Assembly: GCA_963818725.1 (NCBI GenBank)
Contig: CAWFTU010000022.1
Location: 1-64,000 of the forward strand
Length of the DNA: 64,000 nucleotides
Direction: 5' to 3'
Origin: DATFDN01 sp963818725
GTDB taxonomy: Bacteria; Pseudomonadota; Alphaproteobacteria; Acetobacterales; Acetobacteraceae
Made by a program: the position numbers and the translations under genes. The number at the start of each line of letters is the position of its first letter. Position 1 is the stretch's first letter. This document shows positions 52,111-64,000 of the stretch, piece after piece. The notes under the pieces were generated by a model, which was not told the origin of the DNA, ran no database searches, and saw only the letters and a program-made list of their open reading frames with translations.

Positions 52111-54147
52111 TAAGCGTCAGGGTGGCGAGGTGGGCCAGCAAGTCGCCGAAGCTGGTGACCGGCAGGCCGTCATCGCTGCGCCGGCGGCCGCGCTTGCGCT
52201 TGGCGGCCTCGGAGATGTCGGCCGCAGCGACTGGCGAGGCGCGCTCCTGTTGGGCAGCGTCCCGGTCGTGCTCATGAAACAGGATCGGTGCCCAGGCCGC
52301 GCGCAGATGCCACTCGACGTAGTAGGCGAGCATGCACAGGAACACGTGCGCCCGGACCCGCGGCTCGATCCAGTGATGGATGGGACGGATCCGCAGATCG
52401 ACCGATTTCAGTGAGCGAAATGCCCGCTCCACCCGGGCCAGGTCCTTGTAGGCCCGGACAGTATCCGCGGCACCCATCGACGCTGCCGGCAGGCTGGTGC
52501 GGATGACATAGAGGCCGTCGAGCCGCGCCTCGCGGTCGATGCTCTCGGGCTGGCGGTGATACGTGAAGCTGTCGGCGGTGATGGTCAGCGCGAAGTGCTT
52601 GCCCATTTTGTGATGATCGATCACCGCACCGACCGCAAGCCCGATGGCGGCTTGGCCGCGCAAGGGCGCGTGCCGCCGCCGCACCTGGGCGGCGATCCGC
52701 GACAGATCGCGCTCGGTGGCGGCCAACAGCTCCGCGCGCTTGCGCGCCCGCTCGCGCGCGAGATCCGGATTGCGGCACACGATCAGCCGCTCGCCCGGAT
52801 AGTCAGGGGCAGTGATCTCGGCCAAGTCGCGTTGGTCAAACAGCGACAACTGCAGGGGTCCGCTCTCGGCCAGCGCCTGGATCTGCGGCGCGCGCAGGGT
52901 GGTGATCCAATCGAGGCCAGCCGGCTTGAGGTCATCACGGATGCGCGCGGCGGTAATCATGCCGCGGTCGCCGACCAGCACCAAGTGCCTGAGCCCGAAC
53001 CGGCGCTTCAGCTTCTCGACCTGTGCGGACAAGGTGGTGGGATCGCCGGTATCGCCTGCGAACACCTCGATAGCGATCGGGCAGCCGTCGCGGTCGCACA
53101 GCAGGCCGTAGACGATCTGCAGCCGATCGGGCCGACGATCCCGGCTATAGCCGTGCTGGGCAAGCGCACAGTGCCGGCCTTCCAGATACGACGAGCTCAC
53201 ATCGTAGAGCACCAGCGTGCCGTCTTTCAGGTGGCGCCGTGCCAGGCTCCGCTCGATGCGCATCTGCTCCCCGCCGAGCCAATCCAGCGCCGCATAGATC
53301 TCGCGTTCCTCGATGGCACCGAGGTCGAGGACCCGGCCCAGACTGGAACTCGCCGTCTCCGGCAACAGCCTCCGCAGGGTCGCCAGTTTGGAGCCAGGGG
53401 CGATGATCCGGCTGGCAATCATGGCCAGCGCCAGATCGCGCTCGCGCGACGGCGTGCGGCTGAGCAGCCGCGGCAGATCGAGCTTGCGCATCGTGCCGAG
53501 CACAGCGGCGACATGGCCATGCGGCAAGGCGCGCTGGATCTCGAATACCTCGCCCGGTCGTGCGATCGCCGTGCCGCCCTGCAGGAGCACCCGCAGTCCA
53601 TCAATCACCAAGGCTGGCAATTGGCCCAGATTGGCCAAGGTGCGTTTCTTGACCGTGCGACCCTCGCGATAGCTTTCGCGCAACAGCACTGCCGGCGCAG
53701 ATCGACCATTCGGCACGATGTCGATGAACATGGCCGAACCAAATCACGCCAGGTCGCGCCGACGCAAGCCCCGTGTATGGACACATCCAGCCCGCCAGTA
53801 ACCCAGAAAACAGAAGGAAACTCTAGCGGATCAGGGCAGGGTCAATGAAAACTTCGGTCTAGGGAAGCCGGCCGGGCCTCAGCCTACCTGAACGTCCTCC
53901 CAGAACCCGAACCGTCCGCCGACGCGCGCCATGGCGGGACGCGGGGCCTCGTAAGACCACGCCGCGCGTTCATGGCGCGATCCGTCGATGACGACGTCGT
54001 AGAACTGAACGCCGTGCGGGCAAGCGCGGTCGGAGTCAGTCTTCGGGGCTTTCTGGAGCCATTCCATGCGGACCGCGCTACGCGGGAAGTAATCGTTGAG
54101 CTGCCCCCGATTTCCCTGGACACCGATTTGTCCGACCGGAGGCAGAT

Positions 54148-54585
54148 ATGGTGAAGTCCAGCATGAACAGGATCATACGAAATGATGTGGCTGATGGGCC
54201 TGTGGGCAACGAGGGCGGGCGGAGCCCGTCCGCGCTGTCCACAGGCCACAACGGCGCGGAGGCGGGGTGTGCTCCGAGTGGACCGCTGGCGCCGGGCCAA
54301 CGCTGGAGCGTGAGCCGCAAGCGCGAGGTGGTGCTTCGCCTGCTGCGGGGTGAGGCCGCCGAGGATCTCTCGCGCGAGCTCGGCGTGCCGCTCTACAAGC
54401 TCGAGCGCTGGCGGCAGAAGGCCGAAGCCGCGCTGGGTGGCGCATTGAAGGAACGCGAAACGGAGGCGGCGAGTGGTGAGCTCGCCACGGCCATGCAGCG
54501 GATCGGCGAACTGAGCATGGAGAACGAGCTGCTGCGCTCTCGCATCGAGCGCCCTGGCCCTTTGGCCCGCGGGAGGTCGCGGTGA
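54148..54585 (+). CDS. IS3-like OrfA (HTH)
   Basis: This 145-residue protein has an HTH from about 55 (SVSRKREVVLRLLRGEAAED) and a C-terminal leucine-rich helix (ELATAMQRIGELSMENELLR), like OrfA of IS3-group elements. It binds the element ends. The stop overlaps the OrfB start (GTGATGG at 54582-54588). A longer N-terminal tail is unusual. Confidence 0.85.
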   Translation: MVKSSMNRIIRNDVADGPVGNEGGRSPSALSTGHNGAEAGCAPSGPLAPGQRWSVSRKREVVLRLLRGEAAEDLSRELGVPLYKLERWRQKAEAALGGALKERETEAASGELATAMQRIGELSMENELLRSRIERPGPLARGRSR

Positions 54586-55493
54586 TGGCGGCGGTGATTT
54601 CCCCGGCCACCGGCCGCCGCTACGGCATCGCCCAGGTCTGCCGCATCTGGGACGTGCCGCGGTCATCCTTCTATGCTGACCGACGCCGGGCCGATACAAC
54701 GACGACGCCAGTTTCGGTGCGGCGCCGTGGACCAAAGCCCGTGGTGTCGGACGACACCTTGCTGGTGGCGATCCGCGCCGATCTCGCCCGGTCGCCCTGG
54801 CACGGCGAGGGCCATCGCAAGGTGTGGGCCAGGCTGCGGGTGATGGACGGCATCCGGGTCGCGCGCAAACGGGTGCTGCGGCTGATGCGCGAGAACGCCC
54901 TGCTGTCGCCGCATCGCGCCCGCATCCGCGACGACACGCCGCACGATCGTCATATCATCACCGAGGCGCCGAACCTGATGTGGGCGACGGATGCGACCCA
55001 GATCATCACCGTCCAGGATGGCAAGGTCTGGCTGTTCGGCGTCGTCGAGCACTGGAACGCCGAAGCGCTTGGCTGGCACGTCGCCAAGCGCGGCGATCGC
55101 TACTCCGCCGCGCAGGCCGTCGGCATGGCGGTCCGCAATGTCTTCGGCCACGTCAGCCCCAGCGCCGCTCGCGGCGTGGCGCTGCGACACGACCACGGCA
55201 GCGCGTTCCTCGCCGAACATTTCCATAACCAGATCCGCTTCTGGGGCATGACCCCCAGCTATGCGTTCGTCGGCGAGCCTGAGACGAATGGCGTCGTCGA
55301 GCGCTTCTTCCGCACCCTCAAGGAGCAGATCGTGCATGGCCGAATCTACCAGACCATCGACGAGGCCCGTGATGCGGTCCGCGACTTCGTCGCCCGCTAC
55401 AATGCCGAGTGGCTGATCGAGAAGAACGGCCTGCGCAGTCCCAGCGATGCCAGAGCAGCGTGGTACCAGGCCATCATGAAAACCGCCGCTTAA
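54582..55493 (+). CDS. IS3-like OrfB (DDE integrase-type transposase)
   Basis: This 303-residue transposase has WATDATQIITVQDG (first Asp), LRHDHGSAFLAEHFHNQ (second Asp) and ETNGVVERFFRTLKEQI (Glu), the rve core. The N-terminus IAQVCRIWDVPRSSFYADR is the HTH-21-like block. Intact. It starts at GTG 54582 or ATG 54585. Translational coupling with orfA suggests it is made separately rather than by fusion. Confidence 0.9.
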   Translation: MMAAVISPATGRRYGIAQVCRIWDVPRSSFYADRRRADTTTTPVSVRRRGPKPVVSDDTLLVAIRADLARSPWHGEGHRKVWARLRVMDGIRVARKRVLRLMRENALLSPHRARIRDDTPHDRHIITEAPNLMWATDATQIITVQDGKVWLFGVVEHWNAEALGWHVAKRGDRYSAAQAVGMAVRNVFGHVSPSAARGVALRHDHGSAFLAEHFHNQIRFWGMTPSYAFVGEPETNGVVERFFRTLKEQIVHGRIYQTIDEARDAVRDFVARYNAEWLIEKNGLRSPSDARAAWYQAIMKTAA

Positions 55494-55621
55494 CAGCAAC
55501 CTTGTGTCCAGGAAACCGGGCGCGGTACACGGGAAGTAATCGTATCCGCCGCATTCGAGCACGTCATCGCTGTCGGCGATGACACGGCCGTTCAGGGTTG
55601 CCTTCATTCTTGCCTTCTCCA

Positions 55622-56380
55622 TCACTCAGGCAGCAACTCGATCGCATCGCCAATCGCGAACCGCCCGCCTTCGACGACCTCCGCGTAAACGCCCAGATCG
55701 ACATGGCCGTACAAGGCGCGCAGTTCCGCCACTGGCTCGGCGTCGCGCTCGGCCGTAATTGGGTTCACCTCGGTGGCCGGGCAACGCGGGATGCGCTTGA
55801 TAATGCGCAGCGTGGCCCCGCCGAGCTGGATCTGCCGGCCGACCCAGTCAAGTTCGGCCCAGGGCGCGGCCCCGCTGAACCAGATATTGGCGCGAAATCG
55901 CCGCCGGTGCCGCCGCGCCTGCACCCGCGACTCGTAGTCGCGCACGCTGGCCAGCCCGATCAGGCTGATCACCGGCTGGCGGGAATCTCCGAACACGTGG
56001 CCCTGGACGTGATGGAAGCGCGGCGTTCCACGAGCCTCTTCACCCAGGAAGTCGGCGAGGAAGGCGCCGATCTCGGCGCGGCCGGTCTCGGTGAGCGCGT
56101 TCGCGCTGAGCCCGGTGCCGTCCGGGTTGCGGAGGGTCAGCGTCCCGCTGCGGGGCTCGAAGAACGCCCGCAGCTTGGCCGCGCGGGCATTCTCCATTTG
56201 ACACATGAAATTTTGTTTGGGCAGCCACTCGGGCCGATCCGGGTCGAAGCCGGCGTTGCCTTGGGCCAGGGCGAACGCGCGGTCCCAAGGAATGGCTCCG
56301 TCAGCCTCGACCTCAACCGTCTCCAAAGCTTCGGCCGACAAACCTTTGACGGGATAGCGATACAGGTATTCGATTCGCAT
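55622..56380 (-). CDS. MOSC-domain protein
   Basis: The start is ATG 56380 (MRIEYLYRYPVKGLSAEALE), giving 252 residues. The N-terminal MOSC beta-barrel has YRYPVKGLS and WDRAFALAQG. The C-terminal MOSC domain has the conserved cysteine in RIPRCPATEVNPIT. These proteins handle sulfur on molybdenum cofactor or reduce N-hydroxylated compounds (YcbX/mARC relatives). It is divergent from clpB with a 119-base gap to 56500. Its end overlaps the leader of the DUF427 gene. Confidence 0.88.
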   Translation of the reverse strand: MRIEYLYRYPVKGLSAEALETVEVEADGAIPWDRAFALAQGNAGFDPDRPEWLPKQNFMCQMENARAAKLRAFFEPRSGTLTLRNPDGTGLSANALTETGRAEIGAFLADFLGEEARGTPRFHHVQGHVFGDSRQPVISLIGLASVRDYESRVQARRHRRRFRANIWFSGAAPWAELDWVGRQIQLGGATLRIIKRIPRCPATEVNPITAERDAEPVAELRALYGHVDLGVYAEVVEGGRFAIGDAIELLPE

Positions 56381-56499
56381 TGAGGCGCCCTCTTGTGGCG
56401 CAGTGTGCCCCTTCCCAACTCCATTGCCAAAGGTCCACCGTCCGTTGCCTCTGAGAGGGACGAGACAAAGTCGGTCGCCTGACACATAGGGACATGCCA

Positions 56500-59079
<2,580 letters not shown>

Positions 59080-59087
59080 CAAGAGCC

Positions 59088-59115
59088 CGGCCCGGGAGCG
59101 CTGGCTCCCGGGCCG
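59088..59115. terminator. GC-rich 12-bp hairpin after clpB
   Basis: CGGCCCGGGAGC, loop GCTG, GCTCCCGGGCCG form a perfect stem starting nine bases after the clpB stop. No T-run follows, so it may act as a terminator only with other factors. Confidence 0.7.
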
Positions 59116-59146
59116 CGAGCGCGGTCGAAAAGATGATGACAGGGCG

Positions 59147-59175
59147 TTGACAGTCCAATCGGAGGAGCCTAGATA
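59147..59175 (+). promoter_or_regulatory. Strong sigma-70-type promoter of the rrn operon
   Basis: TTGACA at 59147-59152, a 17-base spacer and TAGATA at 59170-59175. It lies about 320 bases before the 16S gene, as expected for an rRNA leader. The best promoter-like site I see in the window. Confidence 0.75.
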
Positions 59176-59496
59176 GCGGCTCCCGACGCGGATCGTCCGA
59201 TCCCGTCCCGTTCATTGACAGTTGTATCGGTTAAGAGGAAGGGATGCGTTGGTGGCGCCCTTGGGGGTGGTGTTCGCGTTTGTGTGGCGTTCGCTGTCCT
59301 GGTGTGGTGGTCTGGTGGCGGGCTGGCTTTGGGCCTGTCCGTTTGGGCCGCACGGGGCGTGGCCGCGTGTCTTGGATGATGCGTGACAACGCTGAGTGTT
59401 GTTGGCGCTGGTCGGCCTGTGCGGGCCTGGCTGGCGCGACGGATGGGTTTGGGGTCTGTTCGTCGTGCGTCGCGGCTTGTGGGCCGGGGCGCGGGA
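59176..59496 (+). other. rrn leader region
   Basis: 321 bases between the promoter and the mature 16S rRNA. The region is G/T-rich and gene-free, and presumably carries antitermination and processing signals; I cannot point to a clear boxA. Confidence 0.45.
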
Positions 59497-60994
<1,498 letters not shown>

Positions 60995-61191
60995 AAGGGT
61001 GCGCCCCGAGGGGCCTGGCCGCGAGGCCCGGGCCGTGGGGCGCGTCAGAGAAGTCCCGTCGGCGGAGGCCGGCGGGCGCGCCGCCCGGCGCCGCGCCGGC
61101 GCCGCCAGCGTATCCCTTCCCCGCGATGCAGTGGCCGGGCGGCCGGCGCCCGGGGGCCTTTCGCGCCCCCGCGCGCCGGCCGCCGGCCCCT

Positions 61192-61265
<74 letters not shown>

Positions 61266-61276
61266 TTCCTCTGGCC

Positions 61277-61349
61277 GGGGGCGTAGCTCAGCTGGGAGAG
61301 CGCCTGCTTTGCAAGCAGGGGGTCGTCGGTTCGAATCCGATCGTCTCCA
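61277..61349 (+). tRNA. alaT: tRNA-Ala (TGC)
   Basis: A 73-base cloverleaf: acceptor GGGGGCG pairs with CGTCTCC, anticodon TGC at 61310-61312 in a CCTGC/GCAGG stem, T-arm GGTTCGAATCC. No encoded CCA. It follows tRNA-Ile by 11 bases. The spacer to 23S (61350-61726) holds only GC-rich stems, notably CGCCGGGCCCCCGCG with its inverse near 61690-61715, a likely RNase III processing stem. Confidence 0.97.
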
Positions 61350-61726
61350 CCGGACGCGCGGCGCGCGCCGCCCTTTTCGGGCGGGCGTGGCGCGGCGGGT
61401 CCGGGGCGCGCGTCGCGGTGGTTGGTTCTGGGTCGGCCCGGGCGCGTGCGCGCGCCCGGGCGGGGCGCCCCGAGGCGGGGCGCGGTGGTCTTTGTCAGGG
61501 TGAATCAGGGCTTGGTGCGTCTCTGGGTCTGGCGGTCGCGTGTCTGACCGGGGCCCGGGCCGTCCCCGCTGGGGGGCGGCCTGGGTTCCTGCGGCTGGCC
61601 GGGGTCAGGGGCGTTGTGTGTGTGTTGGGTGTGCGATGGGCGGGGGCGCCCGCGGCCGCGTTGGCCGGGGGTGGCTCCTGTGCGTGGCGCCGGGCCCCCG
61701 CGCGGGGGCCCGGCGCGCGGTCGCGC

Positions 61727-64000
<2,274 letters not shown>

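Larger units (their letters stand above)
50865..53731 (-). pseudogene. IS1634 transposase, split by IS630
   Basis: The 5' part (53731 to 52113) begins MFIDIVPNGRSAPAVLLRES and has VLYDVSSSYLEGR, LVLVGDRGMITAARI and the KDLARVERAFRSLKS block of IS1634/IS4-like DDE enzymes. It is cut after LATLTL. The missing 3' end reads NVVAPPEAPNASFVLAAKPT through the stop at 50865. Removing the IS630 and one TA restores 578 residues in frame. Confidence 0.85.
50794..53858 (-). mobile_element. IS1634-family element carrying an IS630
   Basis: The ends GCCGAAGTTTGCA (50794) and the inverse of ACCGAAGTTTTCA (ending 53858) are flanked by CTAG at 50790-50793 and 53859-53862. The single transposase is split by IS630 (50983-52110). 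Without the IS630 the element is about 1.94 kb. It entered exactly at the stop codon of the metallo-hydrolase, leaving that gene complete. Confidence 0.85.
54097..55529 (+). mobile_element. IS3-like element with a 14-base target duplication
   Basis: The ends TGAGCTGCCCCCGATTTCC (left) and the inverse of TGTACCGCGCCCGGTTTCC (right) share TTTCC(C)TGGACAC further in. CGGGAAGTAATCGT is repeated exactly at 54083-54096 and 55530-55543. It has two genes, orfA and orfB. It lies inside the DUF427 gene. The duplication is longer than the 3-5 bases usual for IS3. Confidence 0.85.
53879..55607 (-). pseudogene. DUF427 protein gene interrupted by an IS3-like element
   Basis: ATG 55607 (MKATLNGRVIADSDDVLECG) begins a DUF427 domain, cut after YDYFP at 55530. 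It resumes at 54082 with RSAVRMEWLQKAPKTD and ends FGFWEDVQVG at 53879. Removing the insert and one copy of the 14-base duplication restores about 94 residues in frame, the usual size for this small beta-barrel-like family. The function of DUF427 is unknown. The native gene lay just downstream of the MOSC gene, whose last codons overlap its ribosome site (GGAGAAGG). Confidence 0.85.

Noticed and set aside
56390..56490. A heat-shock (sigma-32) promoter before clpB (CTTGTGG followed by CCCCTT)
   Set aside because: The spacing is too short (nine bases after CTTGTGG) and the -10 match is poor; not convincing.
59176..59496. Small genes in the rrn leader
   Set aside because: The short open frames have no ribosome sites or similarity; the region fits an rRNA leader.

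Overview
The window is GC-rich DNA from an alphaproteobacterium. The 16S gene at the right end (signatures in the V3-V4 region) and the gene content (LigD, ELM1-family and YqgE proteins, an RTX-like C-terminal domain) fit Rhodospirillales, most likely Acetobacteraceae. I cannot name a genus. The chromosomal backbone is ordinary, but it carries an unusually heavy and well-preserved load of insertion sequences (IS): three IS66-type copies, two IS481, two IS630, and one each of IS21, IS110/IS1111, IS1380, IS5, IS1634 and IS3-like, plus two miniature elements (MITEs) and a REP-like palindrome family.

Layout. (1) 1-7412, minus strand: a tightly overlapping operon for an unusual surface glycan, with two NAD-dependent sugar epimerases/dehydratases, a B12-type radical SAM enzyme and four glycosyltransferases (the last cut by the window edge). 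(2) 7598-10536, plus: a small hydrophilic protein coupled to a three-domain DNA ligase D (NHEJ) that has a palindromic repeat inserted in frame in its linker. (3) About 10.6-21.0 kb: a nested insertion-sequence nest between three wrecked host or passenger genes. An IS66 holds a second IS66, which holds an IS481, which holds another copy of that same IS66::IS481 composite. This inner copy carries an IS21 and its own IS481, and that IS481 is broken by a 254-bp MITE. Most target-site duplications are still readable, and removing each insert restores the interrupted frame. (4) 21.1-32.1 kb, plus: a bifunctional enoyl-CoA hydratase/3-hydroxyacyl-CoA dehydrogenase, a ycjX-ycjF pair, and a complete branched-chain/amide-type ABC importer (livH-M-G-F and a binding protein) with an acyl-CoA ligase embedded in the operon. 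(5) 32.3-37.2 kb, minus: a secreted adhesin-like protein, a broken IS630, and an ADP-forming acyl-CoA synthetase. (6) 37.2-41.4 kb: an FNT-family channel, IS110, IS1380 and a 126-bp MITE. (7) 41.5-46.2 kb: a head-to-head ELM1-family/D-threonine-aldolase-type pair, two secreted proteins (one PRC-barrel-like), a Prx5 peroxiredoxin and YqgE. (8) 46.4-56.4 kb: an MBOAT plus SGNH-like pair for glycan O-acylation, a metallo-beta-lactamase-fold hydrolase, a DUF427 gene and a MOSC protein, with IS5, IS1634 (itself carrying IS630) and an IS3-like element between or within them. (9) 56.5-59.1 kb: clpB. (10) 59.1-64.0 kb: an rrn operon (strong promoter, 16S, tRNA-Ile, tRNA-Ala, 23S cut by the window end).

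Two sets of genes plausibly act together. The glycan operon at the left and the MBOAT/SGNH pair both point to decorated surface polysaccharide. The liv importer, its embedded ligase, the FadJ-like enzyme and the ADP-forming synthetase suggest uptake and CoA-activation of a carboxylic compound, although the ligase and FadJ-like enzyme each lack one expected catalytic residue. The most notable content is the nested IS region: a readable order of at least six insertions, including an element that landed inside its own copy.
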